Source of the DNA: Poteriospumella lacustris
Lineage: Eukaryota > Sar > Chrysophyceae > Chromulinales > Dinobryaceae
NCBI GenBank assembly: GCA_008000375.1
Contig: SMOI01000038.1
Coordinates: 7,923 to 71,922 of the forward strand
Reading direction: 5' to 3'
DNA: 64,000 nt
A program made the translations under genes and the position numbers. The notes under the pieces were generated by a model. That model saw only the letters and a program-made list of their open reading frames with translations, was not told the origin of the DNA and searched no databases. This document shows, piece after piece, positions 33,401 through 43,474 of this stretch; the first letter of the stretch is position 1; each line of letters opens with the position of its first letter.

Positions 33401-34232
33401 GTGAGGAGCCGGAGATTACCACATCACCTTTCTCGGCAAAACTCTCAGCACGAGCAACTTCACTGAGAGGATCACCAACGAGGAAGTATTCCCATCGGTC
33501 ATCATACCCCACATCCAAACCTGCCATCAAACCTACACTCACTCCACAATGCACATCCAAATGCGCGATCGGCTGCTGCGAGTCCGATGCCAGACTACGC
33601 GATATGATCTTCGACGTGATCGACGAGACGATCGACGAAAACATTCCCGCACCTCGATCTGTACCGGGGTTACTTTTGCCCTCCATATACACGGGATAGT
33701 TCCCGCAGACTTCGCAGATCTCCAGGCCACAATTGACCGCTTTCTTCGTCGCCTCTGTCGCGTTCTGCCGAAACTCTTGGTTGATGAACGTCGGCATCAT
33801 CGACATCGACCGCATCGACTTCGCCGGACGGCTCGTGCCGCCGGCCTTGTCGTTCTCACCGCTGGCGCCGCTGCGACCGGTGTTCGTTTGCCACACCACG
33901 TACAATGCATCGCCGGCGAACTTGATGACATCGCCGCCCCATTTCTCGACGATCTCGATGATGTTGCTGAAGTAGCCATTGATGTAGTTTTTGAGGCTCT
34001 CGACGTCGAGTTTCTGAGACAGCACAGTGAATCCGGAAATGTCGACGAAGAGGATGGAACCATGGAATCGTTGAATTGATGGTGTTAAAGCACAAGCATG
34101 CTGATAAGGGTTGAATTCTGTTGGATTTTGGATGTATCGTTGGGCTTGCTCGGTGATTAATTGGCGGTGTAGAATTCGAGGAACATGTTTACTAAAGTCT
34201 GTGAGTAATTCGCGTCGCTTAATATCCTCCAT
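27468..34232 (-). CDS. ADCY10-like (soluble adenylyl cyclase type) protein, 2254 aa
   Basis: A single exon. Cyclase domain 1 (about residues 50-300) has the class III metal-binding pattern FVDISGF and GGDVIKFAGDALYVVW. Domain 2 (about 540-790) has the ADCY10-like signature YRRHEYAIMGPSVNLSARLM, but its metal-site strand reads VMFIKIDAF, so it may be regulatory or form half of the active site. A P-loop ATPase follows (GVGGIGKT near 927; LVMIEDAH as a probable Walker B near 1120). The remaining ~1100 residues are mostly helical. This order matches animal ADCY10, which makes cAMP from ATP and is bicarbonate-sensitive; whether this enzyme is active or bicarbonate-regulated is inference. Residues ~51-252 are encoded by a tract nearly identical to its paralogue at 36004-42964. 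Unlike the paralogue it has no intron after the Walker B strand. Confidence 0.93.
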   Translation of the reverse strand: MEDIKRRELLTDFSKHVPRILHRQLITEQAQRYIQNPTEFNPYQHACALTPSIQRFHGSILFVDISGFTVLSQKLDVESLKNYINGYFSNIIEIVEKWGGDVIKFAGDALYVVWQTNTGRSGASGENDKAGGTSRPAKSMRSMSMMPTFINQEFRQNATEATKKAVNCGLEICEVCGNYPVYMEGKSNPGTDRGAGMFSSIVSSITSKIISRSLASDSQQPIAHLDVHCGVSVGLMAGLDVGYDDRWEYFLVGDPLSEVARAESFAEKGDVVISGSSHELFHPNEEYIYSSGSDLLGNNFPVMLDCGCTQIDASCFRLCRATVSLPCASDNRPRTSSRSRSSSESAQMLDDAKVYEDILGDMRNAVALITPSVKKEYMLKAAELVKKLQNDENLSADAVVKEIKDAEKFLPVFVHSRVRKHLAQWIENYLIDHLARHVHDVARGGYLMSCNAAFETFHDILNEYFVSTRRIRGKSGSISLNERVKLMPNCQSVSKVNMIVIHDETDTLADELDDVVDTRFSYKDGSRRGSTKQHLNARVEAEVRNVTVMFIKIDAFDMSLLIDASQCKDNTRKATQRYNGVFGFLERTENEQMADKLIVDKLQRCLEVLHKAIYSHGGQLRQFIVDDKGTVCIASFGLRGAVNDDNAANAMEAADAIVRGLQGIQLPSAIGITTGKVYCGLVGSYRRHEYAIMGPSVNLSARLMGKAAYGTILCDQETMDRDRSHDYRRVGEIQAKGYAYPVATYRPTFGDSISIPMSTTLRDNSEPVRSLAVVKSSANAQPVAKRFSALRFSVAMDSQHGSAMRSSMKASSIKSLALYTAQEKLQHMIASVFYFTDDVSNRSVAAEQPPRPGLVSGEALNSTQKLTGFRILRGRENELRELLLFLFGGGGGPSSASKPASAAVDDTRGFLFDHEAPSRMAVVSGVGGIGKTAFLSAFGQKLFSAAKQDVACNIMILSNRTSSLSGSTRLNPLRPILMEILRWSKKIIETTVAEVATRPAGHQNHPAHSRRVKATTKRVMVKQDTMAEYVQALDLIFAQLPSEMTQYKQVVMDIAGIKHGSPKGTASSAFLGEDSFPSGGDSPGPDPIKTNKPMTDANLADIKTVLLAIMNFFAAYTKKTILVMIEDAHAMDLATLEVLRHLWLNGVGVHFLISSLTLPTTQQTTMSTKQRTFKNNGGGAPFPHKSPRGGVFVEFRGHPLFLAVDLTPLSREAAVELASDIAVNASPETLSKLIASGGGNPLYLVQLATTLAAEGGQVVFSEQSHLQAVKDMRNISTMQRRVEEIICYRLDRLDALSQMVLKAATVAAARGQTFSPKLVAFMINSKSNVFVNAMHNTPVLSARDEGTFGHGGSPPRTMGGQGSPTRGPSSAQHALLATATTAAHVNSMQYRIMVVSHVLKALADAGIFIQATQDDTMTTALETGDYGSFLSATSPTSTGGAASPSASPSSPSSLATEDYEFLIPTEQSIIYSLIVDEQREYFHGKVAQFHYQDWLRQKTHTGSEAELRHLSRLVNDVAYHAEQASLWVLAMRGYGFASGLERLLSNPRRSMEHLMECYKIFKCYEQESGYLITPLPLSWMDDASFVLSCVLKLEDYSTFELPVGLEAELECVYAVFGTDEANINLAVKLHLFMADLYFLSFADVDMAQHLLGVALKLIVVARLCTVEAMMGDSGRVSMDSVRSSSLDATNGGGDDEILMVEGDNAAIVSRTLEDMDVCHFFATFSGVLQASSSLVTSPRLAPSVLQGLQPLFQLHPHGHIPYQGLLILDAARAKDILHMKMLYAQLQARGDEAEITTEEEMNKLIVHFGKNIGMQAHCVSLQTFVCTGETGSVVDDIFQRIDRHLLCHRGTLTVYSSLLAAIPPTMMLSRWEVLPRWLKWMDAAAELSHDILSPHKVLWKHLKTWMQAAYHFHQSSRTHGVLLPHEHVSLADMKESIEYFLSADDMQVVSMMHHHGHQQQQQQPHPSSSSPKSSTSMYLNYLLTKCPSTIASLLLRAGLHPLTLAWQLICFAMYVYQKDIVVEPRIRLDYEILFHAAVTRMISFLSTTSDLDHTLVSIGLTCHLLAPLRTPLGINSAVGRLLHEQVCFPQAATATGTSHSWLQSALEDRYRMFSLDTTPVLPQYHFLHNSIRAFFPAWVSSPSSTQTAAMGLDDAPMTLAMATVVGPVSNGCVNHTPSFLQPAPTPLTLLSSAPPCHGTSSSSASSSSSTDATATDASSLMTPTATRRDKDSNHTAASHPLSLSMPPAEIALQQ
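33475..34082 (-). repeat. 608-bp near-identical tract shared with 42216-42823
   Basis: By eye the two tracts differ at one base (34059 A versus 42800 G) and have no indels, while sequence on both sides has diverged. The tract covers the core of cyclase domain 1 in both paralogues and looks more GC-rich than its flanks. Confidence 0.9.
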
Positions 34233-36003
34233 GGTAACGAATTTCTTGGCTGTGAAGTTCTCGATGATTGCAAATCAAGCCAACGAAACAGTTTTGGCCA
34301 CTTGGGGAAGGATGAATGTACAAACGAATGAAAAAATACCAAAATAAAACCTGGTAGTAGAGGGGACTTTGGGTCAATGTGGAATACGTATGGTAATAAT
34401 TTTCCTTGTCGATTTCCTTCGCTTACATTTCATCGATAGGGATACGATCGATGTCACTCTCGCAACTGAACTGACTTTCCTGCTGATGACGCAGATTTTC
34501 GGTTTCGTTGGGCAGGCCGGATCACTGCGTCACAGCACAGGAGCGCAGGAGAGAGCGAGGTCCCACCGCCGAAGTGGCGTTCGGGTGTTTTCCTCAGCCC
34601 ACATCCCCACACATTCCTAGATAGCATAAAAGTCCCCCATGCTCTCTCACCTTGTACATACATACGACTTTTCGGAACCTTTTAGCTAGATCACCATGAC
34701 TGTTTCTTCCAAAAGCTTCAAAGAAAGCAACCCACATGTGTGCATTCGCGAATACCTGGTGAAATAGTTAAAGAAACAAGAGACAACGACAACATTTGCA
34801 GTTTTGTTGCTCGTTAAATCACAATTCGCGATAAATCACTTGCTTCATGGCAACAAGTTGACCAGCTACATCGAATAAACACCAACCGACATCAAATTAG
34901 TGATTTGTTAACAAGTATGAGTGATGGGCAGAAAAGCGCCCGCTACCGGTGAAAGATAGGTGTGATAGCAATGACAGAACAGAAAGAAGAAAAAGCAGAG
35001 AAAGAAGAGGGCGGTGCCCATGCAGTACAGCTCGATATGCAATAGATTTGAAAAACAAGCACCAATTCACAGTTTGTGATCACTCGGACAGAATCCACAA
35101 CGATGTGGCAGATCTTATCGAGCAACCCGAATCAAACGAGACGAAATCGGGTGAAGGAGGAAAGGAAGAACAGCAACGATACTGCTGACTTGGCTGTTGA
35201 GGGTGGGGAAAGACAACACGCAGCATAGCCAACGTACAACTTAAAGTGCAACACAAACATCACATGTCACGGACGCAGGCGGTTATAAAACAGCGCGACG
35301 TCGGTTGTTCGGTTCACACGACGGTTACACGTTTTTCTTTTACTGTTTTCTCATCCGACACCAACAATACGTGCAAACAACACCAACAGACACTATAATT
35401 CCTTCCCTTTGACCCCACGCGCAGAAGGAAAAACAAGAAGAAAAAGAAGCGGCGGCGAAAAAAGTAAGGAAATAACAGGAAATGAACAGAAGAGAAGCGT
35501 CGGCACGTCAGCACACATATCGGGCGACGCAGCAACACCCAGTGAAGTCATACAGTATGTACCAACAAACACGAACACGTCACAAACAGAAGAACGGATA
35601 CACATCCAATGTAACAACAATTCCAATGCGTTTTATGTACAGATACAGCAGTGTGAATCCATCATCAACCCCCCCCCCCCACCTCCAAATCCCATCGTCG
35701 TCGGCAGAGGAGCGATCTGGTGAGGGGTTGCGAAAGAGACGAACGAGAGATAGACCAGATATGAAAGCAGTACACACGTAGCAAGCACACGAGACATGTG
35801 TCCCACAAGTACAGAAAAAGACGATTGAGTCATGAAAAAAGAAAAACACCCGAAGGTTCGGCACGTTAGAAAGAGAAAACATCATCGATCGATAACGAAA
35901 GAGAATAGTCTGCGACACACGCAAGAGATGAGCGGGAAAGAGACTGAGACAGACAATGAAAACAAAAGAAGACGAAGACGAAGAAACAAGGGAGAGAAAC
36001 GCG
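34233..36003. other. 1.8-kb intergenic between the two cyclase genes
   Basis: It should hold the promoter of the cyclase gene starting at 34232 (right next to 34233) and the 3' flank of the gene ending at 36004. From about 34950 to 36003 the plus strand is A/G-rich, as in the 3' flank of the first cyclase gene. A 13-base C run is at about 35671-35683. No gene supported. Confidence 0.5.
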
Positions 36004-39000
36004 CTATTCATCGGAGGAGCGCAGAAGAATGCGATGTAGCTGAGGATGCGGCACTAACGATACATGCTCCAACGCGTTGGCAATGTGACGGAGAAGGGCG
36101 CCAAATTGGCCAATGCCATCGGTCGGAAACAGCGTTTCCTGCAGCAGCGTATCAATGGAAGCTGGTACCTTGGCCATTTTCCCGTACGATTGCATGATCG
36201 GGGTCATGGTTGTCACGAGATAGGCCAACGAGACGGCGGAGGATTCTACCAACGTCGCTGGGAATGGCGATTTGCCTGTGCCTGCGGCAGATTGCGTCGT
36301 CTGCTCCGACGAAGAGGTGACAGTACCCGCCACCGCGGACACGGCATCGTACAACTGCTGAAATTGCTGTGCATACCGCGTCTCAAACTCGGTCACCGCC
36401 GCCCCATCGTGGACGATACGTTCGCGGTTGAGCAAATACGCGACAATCAACAACTGAAGACACATGACCTCCGGGACGAGCCCCACATGCCGCAATTGCA
36501 TGGCCAATGTGGGTTGAATCATTTTCATGAATTGTTCCAGTGCTTTGCTACCAGAACAACGCGTTTTCAGAGTCCCCCCTTGCGATGAGAAGTAATCCAA
36601 CGAGTGTTTGAGCTCGATCAACGTTGGCATCAGCACGGCGGCAGAATCCAACGGCTGTGAGGCTGATGATAATGAAGATGCGGCCGCCGATGCTGTTGCG
36701 TGCGGCAATGCGGATGAGGACATAGCGGTGGTTGATGAGCCAGGGTAGGCCTCCGCCACCAACAAGGCACTGTAGTTCATTTGCAAGGAGACGTGGTACA
36801 AGGCACGAATCCAGCGATATAAATGCTTATACAGGGCATTTTGAGCGCCTAAAACATCGTGCGTCGTACGAGATGTTCTTCCAAACGCTTTAAACCACCC
36901 CAGCAGCGTTTTCCAGCGGCCCAACAGGGCTAATGGAGCTATGGCAGGTGTTACGACATGGAAGATCGCCAACGACGCATCGTGCAGGTCAATCCATCGG
37001 CCAATGCGGGCACTCAATTCGTCAATGATCGTAGACGATGAGGACTCTGTCGCTGTTGGGATCGTGGTGACATCCTTCTCGGTGACAGCAGTAGTGGCGG
37101 GACCCTGTGACGCCACTAATGCTTGCAGCAGGAGACTGTGACTCCACAGACACAGGTCAACACCCACCCGCAAATGCTGATGGCGAACTTCGTTGGATGC
37201 TGTGGGAATGGGCATACGTTGCCATTGACCGATCGCTTCGTCGTAGGCTTGACGCCGTACCGCCAAAATTGTTTGCATCGCTGTCCATTGAGCCATCGAT
37301 TGCGTCTTGACATACAGCGACTGCAGACTTGGCCACGGGAACACCACATCTACCGCTTTGTTGACTGGTGTTGGCGTGAAGACAGGAACTGAGGGAGTTC
37401 GTGGAGATTCGGGTGGAGACGCAGTGGAAGGTACAGGAATAGGAATCGTCTGGGTCAATATGAAATATGCATTGAAGAAATGACACACGTCTGTGTCTTC
37501 CAGCGTCGTCGACAACTCCCACACATGTGCGGCTTCATGGGCTGGCAACGAATCGGTGGATGAGGTAGCCAATGATGATGAACCTTGCATACCCGAGCTC
37601 ACCACCGTTGTAGGAGACGGCGTACAAGGCGTCTTATGCGAAGAAGTGGACGTCAAATGGATCACGTCGTCATCATGTAGATCCAACCCACCGCCTGTTC
37701 CTCCTCCACCACCACTTGCTCCACCGCCACCGCCACTGCCTGGGGTCTCACCATCGTGGAAGTCAGCACACAATCGCACCGCAAACATTAATTTCAATGC
37801 AGTACCCAGCATTTGCTCCGCCAATGAGACATCATGAAACCCTGCCAAATAGAAGTCCGCCAGGAACAGATGCACACGAACCGCATACACCAACGACGCC
37901 CGATCCAACCCAAAGACATCATACACACAATCCAATTCACTTTCAAAGCGCTTGGCCAAGTCTGTCAATGCAGGTTCTGGTAAGGTGGAGGAGGTGCACA
38001 AGACACGTTCAATCACCTCTTGGTCATTCATCGCTTGGGCCAAAGGGAACGGAGTCACAGATGTACCACTTTCTTGCTCAAAGCAGCGGTAAACCTTGTA
38101 GCATTCCAAGATACTCGCCATGAATTCACGGGTTTTGCCCATGATGCTCTCGAAGACACTGGATTGCAAGAAAGCACGCAAGGCCAACGGCCACAGAGCG
38201 GCTTGTTCAGCATGATACGCCATGACCAAGAATTCTCGCAGCGCACATTCCACATACGTCGCAGGATCGGCATGCATCCATCGTTGGAAATAGAACTGGG
38301 CCACTTTGCCATGGAAATACTCCCGTTGTTCATCGACAATCAACGAATAAATCGTACTTTGTTCCATCGCAATTTGAAATTCGAATTCCTCTGCACCAGT
38401 CAACACGATGACACCATCGACTTCGTGGATGGACGCAGGCAGCTTGCCAGAGCCATCCCCTTCTCCTTTCAACTGGAGAAAATCGCCATTGTTCAACAGT
38501 GTTTGCAATACTTGTGTCACCATACGTTCACGCGTGTGCAAGTTAATACGCATCGGATTACCACCACTTTTGGGGGTCGATGATGAGGCGCCGACCGTCG
38601 GAGAACGAGCACCACTGGGAGGCTGTTGCATGGATAATTCCACCAATTCTTCTGGGAGACTTGATGCTGACGCTTGCTGCTGTTGCTGTTGCTGCAATAA
38701 ATGGGGAAAGAACGAAGCACTTAACTTCAACAACATTTTCGAGTTGCCATTGATCATAAACGCGATCAGCTTTGCCGAAAACGTTTTCCCGTTGGCGGCG
38801 GCGACGGTCGCGGCCTTCAATACCATTTGAGTGAAACCATCCAATTGATCTAAGCGGAAACAAATGATTTCTTCCACACGGCGCTTCATATTCGCCATTC
38901 CATTCAAATCGGCAATCGATTGATGGATAATACTGGGTACGGCGGCCGCAGTATCCGCAGGAGTCGTATTCGCTGTGGCTGTGGATGATGCTGTCAACGA

Positions 39001-42000
39001 ACCTCCATTGTTCTCAAGCTTGTTCACATGGGCTACAGCCGATTCCATCGCCGCCGCAATCGGACCCGTGCCTTCAATAATCATCGAACTGGCCATTTGC
39101 ACAATGTATAATGGGTTCCCACCACTGGCAGAGATGGCTTTCTTCAATGGCGGAGGAAATTCATCGCCAACGATGTCCTCCGCGATCATTATGGAGGCAT
39201 CTTTCGTCAATGGTTGCAGTTCCAGCTTGAGGAAGCGTGGACTATCATCCAAAGTGGTGAAGACGTTGATGTTCCGCATGGATGCCATCTTACTGATCGA
39301 TCGTAACATGGGCGGTGGGGCACGACTACTGTTCGTAGACGACTTTGCCTTCGTACTCAAGCCTCCTGGACCACCGCCGTTGGCACCCACGGTGGGTGCC
39401 GACGACGAGCTGAGCAAGAAATGGACTCCTTTGCCATTCTCCCACACGTGTTTCAACACATCGGACGATGTCTTTTCGATGGTATTCACGTCCTCTCTGT
39501 AAAATACGCGACAAGCACACACACACATGTTAGTGATACGTCAGCAGTAACAATGGACAACGCAACCAGCAGAGAGACCGGAACGAAACTTACAAGATGA
39601 TCAACAGGACTTTCTTCGTATATGCTGCATAGAAATTCAGCACTTCCACCAACAACGTTTTGAATTGTTCCATCTTCTGGGTTTGAACCACGGTGCTTGA
39701 CTCATTCCCTGCGGTCGCCCCATCCGGTGCGACTGCAGCAGCTGGTGATGTGATGCCCATTAAATCCGTCAAAATGACCTTCAATGGGGATAATTCGGTA
39801 CGCAACTGCTCGAACAATGTGTCAATGACCAGGTTGTATTCGCGGATAGAATCTTCTTTGATCAGCATTCGCTTGTGGGAGCGAACTTTGCGGACAGATT
39901 GCTGCAGCTGCTGCAGACCATGTTGGTGATGGGCTTGTCCACTGGCTGTGGGAGAGTCTTTCGTCTGAGGACTTCGAACTTCAAATGCTTTCTTGAGTAA
40001 CCGTACCAACTCGATGAGGATAGGTCGGAAAGGATTTTGTCGGGCACTGGCGATCAACTGACTCATACGGTTGGATAAGACCACCACATTGCATCCAGCA
40101 TCCGTTTTCGCCGTGGTAAACAATTTCTGGCCGATGGCAGAAAACAACGCGGTTTTACCGGCACCACCACTGCCCAAGACAACCACCATTCGGGAGGGTG
40201 CTTCGTAGTTGGTCATCAAAAAGCCATCGGATCCATTTTCTTCGAATAGAAACTTCAAAATGCGTTCGATTTCGGATTCGCGACCCCGCAATGTTCGAAA
40301 TCCTGCAAATTTCCCACTTTTATCAACGCCATTCGCGTTCATAGCGTTGTCCAATGCTCGACCACCAGTGATTTCATCCGTGAAGAAAAATTCCGAGTCG
40401 ATCATGTTCAATAAACGTTCGCGACTGGCTAATTCTTTCAACGATTTCGAACGAATATCATGCATTTGTGGTGCATCCACAGCAATGCTAAAGCGTAGAG
40501 CGGAGGATCGTTGTTTTCCTCGACCCGGTTCACTGTTGGAGCGACCGGAAATAACGGATTCATCTCCATCAGCCAACGAGTTATCACCGTGCATATGCGG
40601 ATATGTGCTGTCATCAAAGGCATTGCGATGTAAATCCATGTCCATGGAATCGCCAAACAAGGGAGAATAGGTGGACACAGGCTGCGTGTACCCCTTGGCC
40701 ACGATTTCTCCACGATGCCTGAACGCGTGAGCACGATCACTGTTTTTCGTTTCTTGATCACAAAGAATAGCCCCAGGACCAGCTTTGCTCATCAAACGGG
40801 CACTCAGGTTCACAGAGGGTCCCATGATCGCGTATTCATGTCTTCGAATGGATCCCACCAATCCACAATATGCTTTTCCCGTTGTTATACCGATGGATGC
40901 ATGGAGATGTTGCTTCTCCAAGTCACGAATGATCAAATTGGCGGCATCCATAGCGTTCGCCGCATTGTCATCGTTCACGGCACCGCGAAGACCAAACGAT
41001 GCGATGCATACGGTACCCTTGTCATCCACAATGAATTGACGCAAGTGTCCACCGTGCGAGTAGATCGCCCGATTCAAGGCCTCCAAGCAACATTGCAGCT
41101 TGTCAATAATGAGTTTGTCCGCCATTTGTTCGTTCTCGGTGCGTTCGAGAAAGCCAAAGGCAGTATCAAAGCGCTGATTTCCCTTGCGACTATCCCGACT
41201 TTGGGAAGCATCAATCAAGAGGGACAAGTCAAAGGCATCGATTTTGATGAACATCACCGTCACATTGCGCATTTCGGCATCCACCGCACTTTGATAAAAG
41301 GTTTTCCCTTGAATGCTTTTGGATGCATCTTTGACAGTCATTCGACCATCAAAATGCTCGTCAAGTTCACTGGCGTCGTCCGTTTCTCCAACGGACACAG
41401 ACGATAGAGAATGCTGTTGCCCACCCAGAGTACGGTTGGAAAATGGCTTTCGAACAGTGTCTTTGAAACGACCGATATCAATGGCCAATCCTAGTCCCTT
41501 TTTATCCAAAGAAGCCAAGAAGCTTTCCAACAGGAGACGAAAAGGTTCCAACTGCGTGGTGGTAGAAATCGTATACCCTTCCCGTGCGACATCGTGGACG
41601 TGCCGGGCTAAATGGTCCACCATGCTTTGTTCCAACCATTGTGCCAAATGTCGTCGCACTTTCGAATGAATAAACGTTGGCAACAACTTGTCCAGTTGCT
41701 TTACCTTTTCGATGATAGCATCGGAGCTTTCGCCGTTGGTCGCGTCATTTTCATCGCTGTCTTGCGCTAGTTGCAAAACGTACGTAGCATACTCTCGCTT
41801 CAGCATCGGAGAAATCAGCATCAATGCACTTTTCACTTCACTAGCAAAGCCTTCATACAGCTTATTGTTTTCTTTCTTGAGGTCGACGTATGTTGGTGAT
41901 TTCGCTCTGGCTTGTTGTTGAGTTTTTCGATTTTGTCCTTGCTTCGAGTTAGGCGCCATTCCGTTGGAAGAACTGCCGGAACCTTTTAGCTTGAAGCAAT

Positions 42001-42964
42001 TACCGGTCAAGACGGCACATCCACACGATAATACTTCAAATTCGGCTTCAAAAGGAGCATCTTCCTGATCGTCACCATTGTTTTCGATTTCGTTGATAAG
42101 AGTAACTCTGGCGGCATGCGCAGCAACGTGATACAACTCATGGGCAGCCCCAGAGATTACCACATCGCCTTTCTCCGCTTGCCCCTCTGCACGTGCTACA
42201 TCACCCAAAGCATCGCCAACGAGGAAGTATTCCCATCGGTCATCATACCCCACATCCAAACCTGCCATCAAACCTACACTCACTCCACAATGCACATCCA
42301 AATGCGCGATCGGCTGCTGCGAGTCCGATGCCAGACTACGCGATATGATCTTCGACGTGATCGACGAGACGATCGACGAAAACATTCCCGCACCTCGATC
42401 TGTACCGGGGTTACTTTTGCCCTCCATATACACGGGATAGTTCCCGCAGACTTCGCAGATCTCCAGGCCACAATTGACCGCTTTCTTCGTCGCCTCTGTC
42501 GCGTTCTGCCGAAACTCTTGGTTGATGAACGTCGGCATCATCGACATCGACCGCATCGACTTCGCCGGACGGCTCGTGCCGCCGGCCTTGTCGTTCTCAC
42601 CGCTGGCGCCGCTGCGACCGGTGTTCGTTTGCCACACCACGTACAATGCATCGCCGGCGAACTTGATGACATCGCCGCCCCATTTCTCGACGATCTCGAT
42701 GATGTTGCTGAAGTAGCCATTGATGTAGTTTTTGAGGCTCTCGACGTCGAGTTTCTGAGACAGCACAGTGAATCCGGAAATGTCGACGAAGAGGATGGAG
42801 CCATGGAATCGTTGAATTGATGGAAGAAGTAGCAGTGACGTTGGATCGTTAGGGCGAGTCTTCACATATCTGATTGACTGCTCGCTAAGTAATTGAAGTT
42901 GAAGGAGTTTCGGAACATGCTTTCCAAAGTCAGCGATATGCTCTTTTCGTTTCGCTTCCTCCAT
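36004..42964 (-). CDS. ADCY10-like protein, tandem paralogue, 2287 aa, two exons
   Basis: Exons 39594-42964 and 36004-39496 join across a 97-base intron (GTAAGT donor, TTTTACAG acceptor), giving LLIILEDVNTIEK at the junction, in line with the Walker B region of the paralogue. Cyclase domain 1 spans about residues 50-300 (FVDISGF, GDALYVVW), domain 2 about 570-820 (IRRHEYAIMGPSVNLSARLM), and the P-loop is GSGGAGKT near 933. A long helical C-terminus with Ser/Ala/Gln runs follows. The N-terminus (MEEAKRKEHIADFGKHVPKL) parallels that of the other copy (MEDIKRRELLTDFSKHVPRI). Role by family: cAMP synthesis linked to an ATPase/sensor module. The two genes lie in the same orientation about 1.8 kb apart, so they arose by tandem duplication. 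Activity of each copy cannot be judged beyond the conserved metal-site Asp residues in domain 1. Confidence 0.92.
42216..42823 (-). repeat. 608-bp near-identical tract shared with 33475-34082
   Basis: Partner of the tract in the first cyclase gene. Both ends fall inside coding sequence, at the same codons of the two paralogues, and identity drops sharply outside. Confidence 0.9.
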
Positions 42965-43474
42965 TTTCCACTGTGGGAATCACTACTCCCTCTTTTGAGA
43001 TGGAACTATTTCTACTGAACACTGACAATCTCTTTACTCAAGATGGTACTCGTTGACGAATTTATGACGACCTTCCTTCCTGGTCGATATCGTCTCACAG
43101 CTTGCTTTCTCGAAGAGAAGGCTTCCAAACATCGTGGTAACTGAACCATGAAAGAGAGGAGGCTCTGCAGCGGCGGAAACGGACAAAATCGCACAAAAGG
43201 TACTAATCTCCCAACTTTACCTAGATTCATACAACCGTTCACAGCAGGTGATGTATCGGTCGATTGATGCAACTTATGAGAACCATGAGCGAACCATCAT
43301 GTAAAAAGAGAGTGCTAGATGAGCATTGAATTATAAAGCACAGCAATATGATCGTGTACTAATCGCGTTCAGAATGACGGTTCGATACAGATGCAACGTA
43401 AGGTGCATGCTATAATGAAGGCATTAGAATGGACTGTTACAACTAAAATTCAACTTCATTGTCACTCTATATCT
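42965..43474. promoter_or_regulatory. Promoter side of the second cyclase gene and 3' flank of the dehydratase gene
   Basis: About 510 bases upstream of the cyclase start at 42964 and downstream of the dehydratase stop. No repeat, RNA or recognisable motif seen. Confidence 0.4.

Noticed and set aside
33549-34079. Plus-strand Arg/His-rich frame, repeated at 42116-42820
   Set aside because: It appears twice only because it is antisense to the gene-conversion tract in both cyclase genes.
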